From positions 1 through 64,000 of the forward strand of contig NZ_JALNYS010000018.1 of assembly GCF_023229695.1 (NCBI RefSeq): DNA of 64,000 nucleotides, written 5' to 3'. Source of the stretch: Sulfuricurvum sp. (GTDB lineage: Bacteria; Campylobacterota; Campylobacteria; Campylobacterales; Sulfurimonadaceae). Position numbers and translations under genes: made by a program. Below the pieces are notes generated by a model, which saw only the letters and a program-made list of their open reading frames with translations, was not told the DNA's origin and searched no databases. Of the stretch, positions 24,993-34,234 are shown in pieces (within the stretch, counting starts at the first letter, position 1; each line of letters begins with the position of its first letter).

Positions 24993-26960
24993 TTAAAACA
25001 CCAGCTGTTCGTTGGTAGTCGGAGCCGGTTCGGTTGTAATGTCGGGTACTTTAGAGGTATCGGTATAGGTCTCACTCGTATTCGTCTCCGAATTGGTCGT
25101 CATCTCATAAACTCCGTTAGGGCGGTCAAAATATCGTTTCGTGTTGGGGTATATCCGCAACAAATCTTCATTGTAATATCTAAATACCGGAGCCGCCGCA
25201 CGTCCCCCCGTCTCACTTCGACGCATCGGCGTATTGTTGTCGTGCCCCATCCAGACCACCGTTTCAACCGTTGGAGTGTATCCGACGAACCAGGCATCGA
25301 TATTTTTATTGGTCGTTCCCGTTTTCCCGGCAACATCCATCCCCGCTACCCGAGCGTTTGTCCCCGTACCGCGACGAACGACATCCTGTAAAATCGAGGT
25401 CATTAGATAGATCTGTTCCGGTGAATCGACCTGACGCCGTTTGTTCTCATACCGCAGTGTCTCCCCTTTTGGGGTAATGACGTTACGGATCAAAATCGGA
25501 TCGGCCAAAATCCCTTTTGCCGCAAACATCGTGTAATATTTTGCCAATGCCAAGGGGGAAATGGAGATGGTCCCCAAAGCGATAGAGAGATCCGGAGGGA
25601 GATTTTCAACAATCCCGAAACGTCTCAATCCGTCGGTAATTTTCCCGAAACCCATATCGCTGACCATATTGATCGTCGCCAGATTGCGCGAATGGGTCAG
25701 CGCATCACGGATTGTCACCATCCCTTTGTACTCGTTTTTGTAGTTTTTCGGCTGCCAGGTTTTCTCTTCGCCGTCTTCACCCGCATAGGTATAGGTACGA
25801 GCGATGTCGGGCACCATCGAGGAGGGGGACATTCCGCTGTCCAGTGCCACCTGATAGATAAACGGTTTAAACGCCGAACCCGGCTGACGTTTGGCCTGCG
25901 TGACGCGGTTATACGGGCTCAAAGAGTAATCGTATCCTCCGACCATCGCCAAAATCTCCCCCGTTTCGGGATCAAGACTGATCAATGCGCCGTTGAGCTG
26001 GCGTTGGATATTTTCATCCAGATCGCCTGCCTCCTGGGCCCGTTTGAGTATCTCGTCACGTCCGGACTGAAGTGCTTTATATCCCGCTTCCTGCAAACGC
26101 ATATCGATCGTCGTATACACTTTGTATCCTCCGCTGCGGATATCGGGGAAAGCATCCCCGAGTTGACGCATCACCTCATCGATAATGTAAGGACCCGAAT
26201 TTTTGCTCAAAGTGTCATTATAGACCTTCGGCCGTTCCTGCGTCGCCTTGTCATACGTCGCCTGATCAATCCATCCCAGCTCAAGCATACGACCGATAAT
26301 ACGGTTGGCCCGACCCAGACACAATTCGTAGTTTTTTGTCGGAGAGTAAAAGTTTGGAGCCTTAGGGAGTCCCACCAGCATTGCTATCTCTTTGAGACTT
26401 AGCTCTTTGAGCGGTTTACGAAAATAGCCGTCCGATGCCGTTTTGATCCCGTAGTATCCGTGTCCCAGATAAATTTCATTAAAATAGCGCTCCAGAATCT
26501 GCTCTTTGGTCAGCTCCTGCTCAATACGGATGGAGTACAAAAGCTCTTTAAATTTACGGGAAAATTTCTTTTCGCGGGTCAGCAACGTATTTTTGACCAA
26601 CTGCTGGGTAATGGTACTCGCCCCCTCTTTGAGTTTTCCGGCACTGACGTCTTTGATAATTGCCCGCATGATCGCATCGGGATTGACCCCGTGATGTTCG
26701 AAGAACATCGTATCTTCAATCGCTACCAGCGCCTCCACCAAACGGGGAGGGATATTTTCGAATGAGACGTAATAACGGTGTTCATCACTGAAAAGGTTGG
26801 CGATTTTCACTCCATTACGGTCATACACCTCGGTGGTCAAACGGGGTTGATAATTGATCAGTCTCTTGGTTTCATACTCAAACGAGTAGATCAGATACCC
26901 GAAAAAGGTAACCGGGATGAGGATCACTATCCCCAATGCTATCCATACGTATTTTTTCAT
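24993..26960 (-). CDS. mrcA: Penicillin-binding protein 1A (bifunctional peptidoglycan synthase)
   Basis: 655 residues. An N-terminal membrane anchor (about 5-27) is followed by the GT51 glycosyltransferase (IEDTMFFEHHGVN with the catalytic Glu, GASTITQQLVKN, RKFKELLYSIRIE) and the transpeptidase domain: nucleophile Ser in PGSAFKP, SRN in THSRNLATI, and KTGTT. The Thr/Ser/Glu-rich C-terminal tail is short. It polymerises and cross-links murein in the periplasm. Its ATG shares a base with the stop of the upstream ABC ATPase gene (TAATG), so it ends a long minus-strand run from the CopD-like gene. Confidence 0.95.
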   Translation of the reverse strand: MKKYVWIALGIVILIPVTFFGYLIYSFEYETKRLINYQPRLTTEVYDRNGVKIANLFSDEHRYYVSFENIPPRLVEALVAIEDTMFFEHHGVNPDAIMRAIIKDVSAGKLKEGASTITQQLVKNTLLTREKKFSRKFKELLYSIRIEQELTKEQILERYFNEIYLGHGYYGIKTASDGYFRKPLKELSLKEIAMLVGLPKAPNFYSPTKNYELCLGRANRIIGRMLELGWIDQATYDKATQERPKVYNDTLSKNSGPYIIDEVMRQLGDAFPDIRSGGYKVYTTIDMRLQEAGYKALQSGRDEILKRAQEAGDLDENIQRQLNGALISLDPETGEILAMVGGYDYSLSPYNRVTQAKRQPGSAFKPFIYQVALDSGMSPSSMVPDIARTYTYAGEDGEEKTWQPKNYKNEYKGMVTIRDALTHSRNLATINMVSDMGFGKITDGLRRFGIVENLPPDLSIALGTISISPLALAKYYTMFAAKGILADPILIRNVITPKGETLRYENKRRQVDSPEQIYLMTSILQDVVRRGTGTNARVAGMDVAGKTGTTNKNIDAWFVGYTPTVETVVWMGHDNNTPMRRSETGGRAAAPVFRYYNEDLLRIYPNTKRYFDRPNGVYEMTTNSETNTSETYTDTSKVPDITTEPAPTTNEQLVF

Positions 26961-27658
26961 TAAATTCTAAACTCCCGATTCCCAAAATCTGCTTCAATCA
27001 AAGAGCAGGTGTACCGCTCTTTCGGCTCCGATATTACCGCCGATGTTTTTCCCGTTTCGACGATCTTTCCCTCATAAATCACACATATATCCTCACACAA
27101 TGCCGATGCGACGCCCATGTCGTGGGTGACAAACAACATGGAAAAGCCCATCTTCTCCTGTAGGGATTTCAACAGCACAATCATCGTCTCTTTCGACTCC
27201 GGATCAAGTGCGGTCGTCGGTTCATCCAGCAAAAGAAGCTTTGGGCCGGAACCCAATGCCATCGCCACGACCACCCGTTGTACCTGTCCCCCTGAAAGCT
27301 CCGGAGGAAAACGTTCCAAAAGCCCTCGCTCCAGCCCCAACAGATCAAATAACTCCCCGCTCCGTTCCGGCGGAAAAAACATCTGATCTTTTATCTTGGT
27401 CAACGGGGAAAGGGCCGTAAACGGGTTTTGGGGAACCAAGGCAACACTTGTGCCCCGAATCCATTCAAAATCGGACCGTTTTTGTAATTCCAATCCCAAC
27501 GAACGGTCCAATAATCCCAAAAGGGCTTTCAGTGTAAGCGATTTCCCGCTTCCGCTTTGTCCGACCAAGGCCAAAGAGCGGTGAATATCAAACGCGATAT
27601 CCAACAATATCCCCCCTGCATGGGTAATTTTAAGCCGATCGATATGGATGCAATTCAT
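26960..27658 (-). CDS. ABC transporter ATP-binding protein (oligopeptide/nickel type)
   Basis: A 232-residue ATPase with Walker A GQSGSGKS, Q loop VPQNPFTAL, signature LSGGQVQR, Walker B LLLLDEPT and switch His in FVTHDMGVA. Motif spacing suits the DppD/OppD-type importers. No permease or binding-protein gene lies nearby, so its partners must be elsewhere or it acts in another role. It is only four bases downstream of bioF and overlaps PBP1A by one base. Confidence 0.87.
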   Translation of the reverse strand: MNCIHIDRLKITHAGGILLDIAFDIHRSLALVGQSGSGKSLTLKALLGLLDRSLGLELQKRSDFEWIRGTSVALVPQNPFTALSPLTKIKDQMFFPPERSGELFDLLGLERGLLERFPPELSGGQVQRVVVAMALGSGPKLLLLDEPTTALDPESKETMIVLLKSLQEKMGFSMLFVTHDMGVASALCEDICVIYEGKIVETGKTSAVISEPKERYTCSLIEADFGNREFRI

Positions 27659-27662
27659 CGCG

Positions 27663-28772
27663 CTATTTTACCCTAATCGCACTAAAACGCTCACACACAC
27701 GATGCAAAACATCTTCATCGGCACCCAGCCGCGCGATCAGCCGGATAATCGCCCTCTCCACCGTCGGCTGTCGGATTGCTCCGACCCAAACTCCCAGCTC
27801 TTCGTTGATGAGTTTTTGCAGCTCCATCACACGGTTATTGTCCCCTATGACGATCGGAACAATCAACCCTTCGACCTCGATCCCCAGAAGCTTCCGGACG
27901 ATTGATCGGCGTTTATCCATCTGCGCGCGCAATGATTGGGTGTGGGTCTGAATGTACTCCAGCGCGTGATGGGCCAGTGCGGTATCGTACAGCGAAGGGG
28001 CCGTAGCGTAAATGACGTTTTTAGCCCGATTGATCAGATACTCGCTGATATGGGAGCTGGAGAGGACGTACGCACCGAAACTTCCGTAGGCTTTCCCCAA
28101 TGTCCCCATCTTGATCATGCGCGGAGTCGGCCCAATCGCATAGTGATCCAGAATCCCCATCAAATGTTCCCCGATAACGCCGCTGCTGTGGGCCTCATCC
28201 AGAATCAGCAGAGCACCGTAGCGTTCGCACAGCTCGATAATTTCACGGCGCAGCAGGTCCCCCCCCATCGAATAGATCCCCTCTACGGCAACAATCACCC
28301 GCTTTGCCCGATTCTCTTTTAACCGCTTTTCGAGATCTGTAGGATCGTTATGGAGAAAAAATTCCACCGCCCCCTCGCACATCCGCGCCCCGGCGATACC
28401 GCTGGCGTGGTAATCGGCGTCCATCAGCAGCAGATCCCCTTTTCGGACCAGCGATTCGATCAAGCCGATATTGGCATTAAACCCGCTCCCCATGACAATC
28501 GCCGCTTCAAAACCGTTTGCCCGGCACAATGCCGCTTCAAATGCCGCATGGATCGGATGGTAGCCGTTGACCAGCATCGACGCTTTGGGAGCGTGATCGG
28601 GATAGGAGGAGAGGGTTTCGCACGCTTTGGCGTGAAGTTCCGGCAGATGGGCCAACCCCAGATAATCGTTCGACGCCAGATCAATCAGCGCATCGTCTCG
28701 GAGACGGCGGACGCGGTAGCGTCCGGAGCGCTTGAGGGCTTGAAGCTCCTTGGCGTAAGGGTTAGAATTCAT
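27663..28772 (-). CDS. bioF: 8-amino-7-oxononanoate synthase
   Basis: A 369-residue PLP enzyme of the alpha-oxoamine synthase family, the first committed step of the biotin ring pathway (pimeloyl thioester plus alanine). Shows SNDYLGLA, GSGFNANIGLIESL, DADYHASG, LDEAHSSGVIG and the PLP-lysine context MGTLGKAYGSFGAY. Glycine C-acetyltransferase (Kbl) is the close alternative, but length and the SNDYLGLA start favour BioF. It overlaps the M48 gene by four bases. No other bio gene is nearby. Confidence 0.85.
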   Translation of the reverse strand: MNSNPYAKELQALKRSGRYRVRRLRDDALIDLASNDYLGLAHLPELHAKACETLSSYPDHAPKASMLVNGYHPIHAAFEAALCRANGFEAAIVMGSGFNANIGLIESLVRKGDLLLMDADYHASGIAGARMCEGAVEFFLHNDPTDLEKRLKENRAKRVIVAVEGIYSMGGDLLRREIIELCERYGALLILDEAHSSGVIGEHLMGILDHYAIGPTPRMIKMGTLGKAYGSFGAYVLSSSHISEYLINRAKNVIYATAPSLYDTALAHHALEYIQTHTQSLRAQMDKRRSIVRKLLGIEVEGLIVPIVIGDNNRVMELQKLINEELGVWVGAIRQPTVERAIIRLIARLGADEDVLHRVCERFSAIRVK

Positions 28773-29521
28773 CGTTGCGCGGGAAGGTGCGGAATATAGT
28801 TGCGTATCTCCTGGATACGCGCGTTATCCGCCGGATGGGTCGATAAAAATGCGGGAGGTTTTTGCCCGCTGCCGGAGAGACGGGCCATATTCTCCCAGAA
28901 CCGGAGCGCCTGCCGGGGCTCATATCCCGCTTTCCACATCAGGTACACTCCGATTTGATCGGCTTCATGTTCGAATTTTCGGCTGTAGGGGAGAATCAAT
29001 CCCACCTGAGAGGTGATGCCGTAGGCCTGAGAATAGAGATTCTGATACTGTGCCGGAATGTTGAGCGCCGTTGCCAACACTTGTGCACCCAGATTGCTGG
29101 CCATCTGCATCGACATCCTCTCCGCACCGTGCCGTGCCAGAGCGTGGGCGATCTCATGCCCCATAACTGCAGCGATCTGGTCATCATTTTCGGTAATTTT
29201 TAAAATCCCCGTATAAAAAAAGACTTTTCCCCCCGGCAGACAAAACGCATTGGGGGTTGCATCGTCAATGACCGTAAACTCCCATGCAAAATCATCCCGG
29301 CCGCTGATGGCCGCAATCTTTTTCCCGATCCGTTTGATCCGTTCTTGCAGCACACGGTCAGTACTGATCTTCGATGTCTGCACCACTTTTTGCGCTTCGG
29401 TGGCCCCCATCGTCATCTCCTCTTGGGGAGAGACCATCATAAACTGCGATCGGTTGGTCACCGGTGTCGTTGCACACCCGCTCAATATCAATCCGGCCAA
29501 AACAAACGATTTTACTTTCAT
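28769..29521 (-). CDS. M48-family metalloprotease lipoprotein
   Basis: 250 residues; a lipobox (LILSGC) after a short signal places it on the periplasmic side of a membrane. The zinc motif HEIAH lies in MGHEIAHALARHGAERMS and the third ligand Glu in KFEHEADQIGVYLM. This is the Oma1/LoiP/YcaL-like branch that degrades misfolded envelope proteins. It overlaps both maf and bioF by four bases (ATGA), indicating coupled translation. Confidence 0.92.
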   Translation of the reverse strand: MKVKSFVLAGLILSGCATTPVTNRSQFMMVSPQEEMTMGATEAQKVVQTSKISTDRVLQERIKRIGKKIAAISGRDDFAWEFTVIDDATPNAFCLPGGKVFFYTGILKITENDDQIAAVMGHEIAHALARHGAERMSMQMASNLGAQVLATALNIPAQYQNLYSQAYGITSQVGLILPYSRKFEHEADQIGVYLMWKAGYEPRQALRFWENMARLSGSGQKPPAFLSTHPADNARIQEIRNYIPHLPAQR

Positions 29522-30093
29522 AGAACTCCCTTCTCCTCGGCTTCATCCGATACAAACGGCTTGAGAACCTCTACGCACAGCCCCATTGCGGTACTCTCAA
29601 ATCCCCGTACTTCCCGGATATAAGGTTTGCAAAACCCCTCCACCATACAGGCTCCCGCTTTCCCTCGCCACTCGCCGCTTCGAAGATAGCGATCCACCTC
29701 GTCTGGATCGAACGGATTGAAAAAATAGTGGGTCGATGCGATATCGAAAAGTTCAAGCCGGGGAGTTTTATAGATCATGCAGGTGATGATCGCCACTTCC
29801 GAACCGCTCTGCATCTCCAGAATCGCTCTCGCATCGGCTTCGTCTTTCGCTTTGCGCAAAATTTTCCCCCCTGCCGTAACCACCGTATCGGCGACAAGGA
29901 GAGGATAATCACTGTATCCGAAACGTTCCAGATTCACTTTGTATTTGCCGAGGGTTGCCTGATAGACGAAATTTTTAGGCGTTGCGGCGATAATGGAGTC
30001 TTCATCGAAATCAACCGACTCCTGAAGAAAAGGGATACCCGCACTCCGAAGAAGTTCGGCACGGGTGATAGAAGCAGACGCCAGTCGTAGCAT
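29518..30093 (-). CDS. maf: Maf-family nucleoside triphosphate pyrophosphatase
   Basis: About 191 residues. The start at 30093 gives MLRLASASITRAELLRSAGI, the Maf N-terminal phosphate-binding motif (usually S-x-R-R; here SITR), followed by VADTVV and the ESTAMGL region at the C-terminus. Maf proteins hydrolyse non-canonical or damaged nucleoside triphosphates and were first described as septum inhibitors. Four bases separate it from the upstream membrane-protein gene, and it overlaps the peptidase gene by four. Confidence 0.88.
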   Translation of the reverse strand: MLRLASASITRAELLRSAGIPFLQESVDFDEDSIIAATPKNFVYQATLGKYKVNLERFGYSDYPLLVADTVVTAGGKILRKAKDEADARAILEMQSGSEVAIITCMIYKTPRLELFDIASTHYFFNPFDPDEVDRYLRSGEWRGKAGACMVEGFCKPYIREVRGFESTAMGLCVEVLKPFVSDEAEEKGVL

Positions 30094-30097
30094 GGTC

Positions 30098-30634
30098 TTA
30101 ATATGCGTTTCGCAGAACAACGCCGATAAAAATGGCAATAACACCCAAAACGATATTCACCGGCACCATGTATTGGGCGATCACCCCCAGCAACGCTTTG
30201 GCTTTGGCAACGTTCCCTTCCGCCAAAGCGATCTCGGCTTTGCGGCGGCGAAACATCATCGCAGCAAGGTTCAGCGCCATCACCAACCAAATCGCCTCTT
30301 TGATGTGGACCGTATTGTAAAGACTCATCGCATAATCGTCGATCACGTTTCCGTTTGGATCAAGTGCCGCAGCACGAAATCCCAGACCGACCGCCATAAT
30401 GACCGCTGTCGTAATCAAAACCAGCACAAACGGCCAGACAATCGTAAAAAGGCGTTTCAGGGTATGGGCCGCCCGCTCCAAACGGAGTTTCGGATCGGTA
30501 ATCTCACCGAGTGCCTGATGGGTTGCAAAACGGATCGCAACCATCCCCCCGACCCAGATGACGGCACTGAGCACGTGCAAAAATACGATTAGGGTCCGAT
30601 GCTCGGCAAACAACTGATAGAGAAAATCTTTCAT
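30098..30634 (-). CDS. CopD-like integral membrane protein
   Basis: 178 residues, four predicted membrane helices (LIVFLHVLSAVIWVGGMVAI, IVWPFVLVLITTAVIMAVG, EAIWLVMALNLAAMMF, YMVPVNIVLGVIAIFIGVVL). The HVLSAVIWVGGM motif, with a His in helix 1, and a second His (TVHIKEAI) resemble the CopD/heme-type membrane family. Function is unproven. The start at 30634 is favoured, since the extra N-terminal residues of a longer frame come from repeat sequence. First gene of the run ending in PBP1A. Confidence 0.7.
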   Translation of the reverse strand: MKDFLYQLFAEHRTLIVFLHVLSAVIWVGGMVAIRFATHQALGEITDPKLRLERAAHTLKRLFTIVWPFVLVLITTAVIMAVGLGFRAAALDPNGNVIDDYAMSLYNTVHIKEAIWLVMALNLAAMMFRRRKAEIALAEGNVAKAKALLGVIAQYMVPVNIVLGVIAIFIGVVLRNAY

Positions 30635-30644
30635 ACTATTCCTT

Positions 30645-30700
30645 TTCATACGCCAAGAGGGCAAAGCCCCTTTGGCTACGTTAACACTGGGTTTACTTCT
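30645..30700 (-). repeat. Two-hairpin repeat relative between alaS and the CopD-like gene
   Basis: On the minus strand CGTAGCC leads into GCCAAAGGGGC-TTT-GCCCTCTTGGC (30676-30652), an 11-bp stem with one mismatch, then GT. The apex GGGC-TTT-GCCC and flanks CGTAGCC/GGCGT match the variant B block at 24681-24982, while the stem body differs. The first hairpin is not recognisable. Confidence 0.6.
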
Positions 30701-30719
30701 AAAGTCAAGCCCATCTTTC

Positions 30720-33272
30720 TTACGAAAGTTCTTGGGTCACATACGCCAATGCCGCAGCTTGCGCTTCACCGATTTTCGAGGGATCTTTTCCCCCTGCTTG
30801 AGCAAAATCGGGGCGCCCGCCTCCGCCTCCGCCAACGATCGGGGCGATCGCTTTGACCCACTCCCCTGCTTTGAGCGATGAATTTTTAACACCGCTGGCG
30901 AGTAAGACTTTATCGTCCTTGATTTGGAACAGCATGACGCAAATGGAATCGTGACTGTTTTTCAGCTCATCGATCCGCTCTTTGATATCCCCGGCACCCA
31001 GCTGCGCGATCACAACGGCGGTATTGCCCATCATCGTTATACTTAGTTCCTCTTTAGAGGCTGAAGCCAGCGATGCCATTTCGGTTTTAAGGGTTTTAAC
31101 CTGCTCTTTCAGGCGATCGATTCCGGCAAGAATATCCCGGTTTTTGACCGACACTTCAACCTCTTCGATCAAATGGCGGTTTGCTTTAAAGAGATTGTAA
31201 GCCGCATTGCCGCACACCGCTTCGATACGGCGTACGCCGGCACTCACGCCGCTCTCTTTGGTGATAATGAACATCCCGATAACCGCCGTATTGGCGACAT
31301 GGGTACCGCCGCAAAATTCGACCGAAGCTCCGCCGAAATCGACGACACGGACCCTATCTCCGTATTTTTCGCCAAACTGCGCTTTTGCGCCGCTCTTTTT
31401 GGCCTCCTCGATACTCATCTCACGCGTTTTCCCCTCAAGGGCATGGAGAATATGGTGATTGACCCGCTCTTCGACCGATGCGATCTCTTCGTGCGAGAGA
31501 GCTTTGGGATGGGAGAAATCGAAACGGAGACGGTTGTGCTCCACCAATGATCCGGCCTGAGAGATGTGTTCTCCGAGAAGTTCATACAATGCCGCGTGCA
31601 GCAAATGGGTCGCCGAGTGGTGTTTCTCGATTTCGTTACGCGAAATATCCACAACCGCTTCGATCATCTCGCCGACAGCGATCGTCTCACGTGTTTCGAC
31701 GTGCGAGAGGTTGAGGCCGTGAAATTTTTTGGTATCGGTGACGGTTGCTTTATGCCCCAATACCCCGATATCTCCACTCTGTCCACCGCTCTCGGCATAA
31801 AACGGAGTCTGTTCCAACATGACCCACCCTTTATGACGGGCGTGAAGCTGATCGACCCGTTCAAAATTCTCACCCAGCAATGCCTGAATTTTTACCGGTG
31901 CCGTCGTGTAGCCGTATCCGATAAACGTGTTAACGCCGAAGGTTTCGAGAAGGGTCTTGAAATCTCCCTCGACGGCGGTATCTCCGGACCCTTTCCACGC
32001 TGCTTTCGCACGCTCGCGCTGGAGGCTCATCAGCTGCTCGAATTTTTCGACGTCCAGACCGAGATTCTTCTCCCGAAGCATATCTTCGGTCAAATCGAGG
32101 GGAAATCCAAACGTATCGTAGAGTTTGAACGCTACCTCACCGCTGAATACTTTATCCGTCGTGTTCAGCTCTTCATTAAACAGTTCGATCCCCGATGCGA
32201 TTGTTTTAAAGAATCGCTCCTCTTCAAGCATAATCTGCTCTTTAACCACAGCCAGTTTTTCGTTCAGATACGGATAGGTTTTCCCCATCAGCTCCGCAAC
32301 CGTATCGGCCACTTCAAACATAAACGGTTTGGTAAATCCGAGGAGGTATCCGTGACGTACCGCACGGCGCAAAATCCGGCGAAGGACATATCCGCGCCCC
32401 TCATTCGAGAAATTGACCCCTTGAGAGAGGAGAAACATGACGGTACGGATATGGTCGGCAATGACGCGGTACGATGCGCCGCTGGCATAGGTGTAAGGTT
32501 TGCCGATAAGGGCTTCGACTTTACGGATGATCGGCATAAAAAGGGACGAATCGTAGTTGCTCAATGCCCCCTCTAACACTGCCGTAGCCCGTTCCAGTCC
32601 CATCCCCGTATCAATCGACGGTTTCGGTAACGGCTTAAGTTCCCCCTTCGCATTACGCTCATACTGCATGAAAACAAGGTTCCAGATTTCCAAGAAACGA
32701 TCCCCGTCGCCCCCCATGTAATCTTCAGGCCCGTTGAAATGTTCCGCACCCTGATCGATGAAGATTTCCGAACACGGTCCGCACGGTCCGGTATCTCCCA
32801 TCTGCCAAAAATTGTCTTTGTCACCGAGACGGACAATCCGATCCGCCGCAATGTGTTTTTTCCAGATTGTTTCGGCCTCATCGTCGCTCTCATGGACCGT
32901 CACCCAGAGTTTCTCGACGGGAAGTTTCATCACTTGCGTAATAAATTCCCATCCGTAGGCAATCGCCTCTTCTTTGAAATAGTCGCCGAAACTAAAGTTG
33001 CCCAACATCTCGAAAAACGTGTGGTGGCGGGCCGTATGGCCGACATTTTCTAAATCGTTATGTTTACCGCCGGCACGCAAACAAGTCTGAGCACTCGTCG
33101 CTCTCGGATTCGCCGGGATGGGGATATCCCCGGTAAAGATCGACTTGAACGGGACCATCCCCGCATTGGTAAAAAGGAGGGTCGCATCGTCCGGGACAAG
33201 AGGAGAACTCCCTACACGCTCATGTTGTTTTGATTCAAAAAAGGCCAAAAAGGCTTCACGGACATCCATCAT
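30720..33272 (-). CDS. alaS: Alanyl-tRNA synthetase
   Basis: 850 residues, normal for the family. The N-terminal class II core begins [20 protein letters not shown]; the editing domain has the zinc/catalytic motif [11 protein letters not shown] and the paired GGTHVANT with its upstream Cys; the C-Ala domain has a glycine run ([16 protein letters not shown]). It charges tRNA-Ala and clears Ser/Gly mischarging. Start either 33272 or 33269 (ATGATG). Standalone gene on the minus strand. Confidence 0.98.
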   Translation of the reverse strand: MMDVREAFLAFFESKQHERVGSSPLVPDDATLLFTNAGMVPFKSIFTGDIPIPANPRATSAQTCLRAGGKHNDLENVGHTARHHTFFEMLGNFSFGDYFKEEAIAYGWEFITQVMKLPVEKLWVTVHESDDEAETIWKKHIAADRIVRLGDKDNFWQMGDTGPCGPCSEIFIDQGAEHFNGPEDYMGGDGDRFLEIWNLVFMQYERNAKGELKPLPKPSIDTGMGLERATAVLEGALSNYDSSLFMPIIRKVEALIGKPYTYASGASYRVIADHIRTVMFLLSQGVNFSNEGRGYVLRRILRRAVRHGYLLGFTKPFMFEVADTVAELMGKTYPYLNEKLAVVKEQIMLEEERFFKTIASGIELFNEELNTTDKVFSGEVAFKLYDTFGFPLDLTEDMLREKNLGLDVEKFEQLMSLQRERAKAAWKGSGDTAVEGDFKTLLETFGVNTFIGYGYTTAPVKIQALLGENFERVDQLHARHKGWVMLEQTPFYAESGGQSGDIGVLGHKATVTDTKKFHGLNLSHVETRETIAVGEMIEAVVDISRNEIEKHHSATHLLHAALYELLGEHISQAGSLVEHNRLRFDFSHPKALSHEEIASVEERVNHHILHALEGKTREMSIEEAKKSGAKAQFGEKYGDRVRVVDFGGASVEFCGGTHVANTAVIGMFIITKESGVSAGVRRIEAVCGNAAYNLFKANRHLIEEVEVSVKNRDILAGIDRLKEQVKTLKTEMASLASASKEELSITMMGNTAVVIAQLGAGDIKERIDELKNSHDSICVMLFQIKDDKVLLASGVKNSSLKAGEWVKAIAPIVGGGGGGRPDFAQAGGKDPSKIGEAQAAALAYVTQELS

Positions 33273-33341
33273 AGGTTACTCACTAGTGTAGATAAAATTA
33301 CGCGATTATAGCGAAGATGGAGTTAAAGAGGAATTAGAGCT

Positions 33342-33575
33342 TTATACGGCTTTTTCGTAAAGCCGTTCGGGGGCAATGTCTACTTCTCCATCCCATACCA
33401 ATGTTCCATAATCAATCGTAAATTTTTTAAAATAGTCGATATGACCGAAATTGGCAAACACTCCGCCGCGCTTTGTGTATTCGCTCAAATCAACAATTCC
33501 GTGTTTACCATCTTCAAACGTCATATCGATTTTGTAATCGTGCAAATAATGGGCATCGACAACGGTATATTTCAT
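33342..33575 (-). CDS. DUF2442 family protein
   Basis: A 77-residue protein (MKYTVVDAHYLHDYKIDMTF, then GIVDLSEYTKRGGVFANF and GTLVWDGEVDIAPERLYEKA), the typical DUF2442 layout: two beta strands, an F-x-D motif and a final IAPE-x-LY. The start at 33575 sits 11 bases after the DUF4160 stop. DUF2442 and DUF4160 genes are often paired and are suspected toxin-antitoxin-like units; no mechanism is established. Confidence 0.8.
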   Translation of the reverse strand: MKYTVVDAHYLHDYKIDMTFEDGKHGIVDLSEYTKRGGVFANFGHIDYFKKFTIDYGTLVWDGEVDIAPERLYEKAV

Positions 33576-33586
33576 TTTACTACTCC

Positions 33587-33847
33587 TTATTTCAAGGGTT
33601 CGATTTTTTCCGGTCTTTGATCGTTTTGAGCCAATTCCCAATCTCTAGCCAGCTCATCTTTGTGTGCTAATGCCCATTCGACGATCAATCCTGCCCCTTT
33701 AGGTGGGAGTTTCCCCTCGGTAATCGCCAAATCGGCGATTCGTATCACCGCATTATACTCATTGTATTCTACATGAAAATGAGGTGGATTATGTTCATCA
33801 TAAAACATCATCACCCGTATTCCATAAAATCGGCTAATTTCAGGCAT
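33587..33847 (-). CDS. DUF4160 family protein
   Basis: An 86-residue protein (MPEISRFYGIRVMMFYDEHN, PPHFHVEYNEY, then IVEWALAHKDELARDW). The FYDEHNPPHFHV motif is the DUF4160 signature. ATG at 33847, six bases after GGGAG, is preferred over a TTG at 33853. First gene of the pair with DUF2442. Confidence 0.85.
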   Translation of the reverse strand: MPEISRFYGIRVMMFYDEHNPPHFHVEYNEYNAVIRIADLAITEGKLPPKGAGLIVEWALAHKDELARDWELAQNDQRPEKIEPLK

Positions 33848-34016
33848 CGTCAACTCCCTTTTTATAGGTCATTGTAACGATGCACTATCTGTAGATGAAA
33901 TTATATTGCATTTTGAAATAAATTCAATCGAGTGAAGATTGAATACATAACACCTATTCTAAATTAATTAAAAATAACTTATAATAATTAAATTTTAATG
34001 AAAGGAGAAAAAATAT

Positions 34017-34196
34017 ATGTTCAAAAAAGGTGATGTTGTTGAACTTAAATCAGGTAGCCCTAAAATGACTATCAAAGAGATTGAAGAAAGTAATGAATGC
34101 TTTTGCGTATGGTTTGTTAATAGTAAACCTGAATATGGTACTTTTGAAGATGCACTTCTGAAAAAAGTAGAAGAAGCTCCAGTAGCTATTGTTTAA
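34017..34196 (+). CDS. DUF2158 (YodC-like) small protein
   Basis: A 59-residue protein, MFKKGDVVELKSGSPKMTIK... then VWFVNSKPEYGTFEDALLKK, matching the DUF2158/YodC pattern (GD-V-x-LKSGGPxMTV, then W and E-x-L). AAAGGAG precedes the ATG by ten bases. Composition is AT-rich compared with neighbours. Function unknown; such genes are common in accessory regions. Confidence 0.8.
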   Translation: MFKKGDVVELKSGSPKMTIKEIEESNECFCVWFVNSKPEYGTFEDALLKKVEEAPVAIV

Positions 34197-34200
34197 AAGC

Positions 34201-34228
34201 TGGATTCCCGCTTTCGCGGGAATGACGG
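34201..34228. repeat. ATTCCCGC hairpin with GATGACGG-type tail
   Basis: ATTCCCGC (34204-34211) pairs perfectly with GCGGGAAT (34216-34223) around TTTC, then GACGG. Same class as the hairpins at 1-72. It separates the DUF2158 gene from the 3' end of leuA and could act as a terminator hairpin for either, though no T-tract follows. Confidence 0.65.
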
Positions 34229-34234
34229 AAGAAG

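Noticed and set aside
31566..32576. 336-codon open frame antisense to alaS
   Set aside because: It mirrors the alaS coding frame; the alaS product is full-length with all motifs, so this is an antisense shadow.
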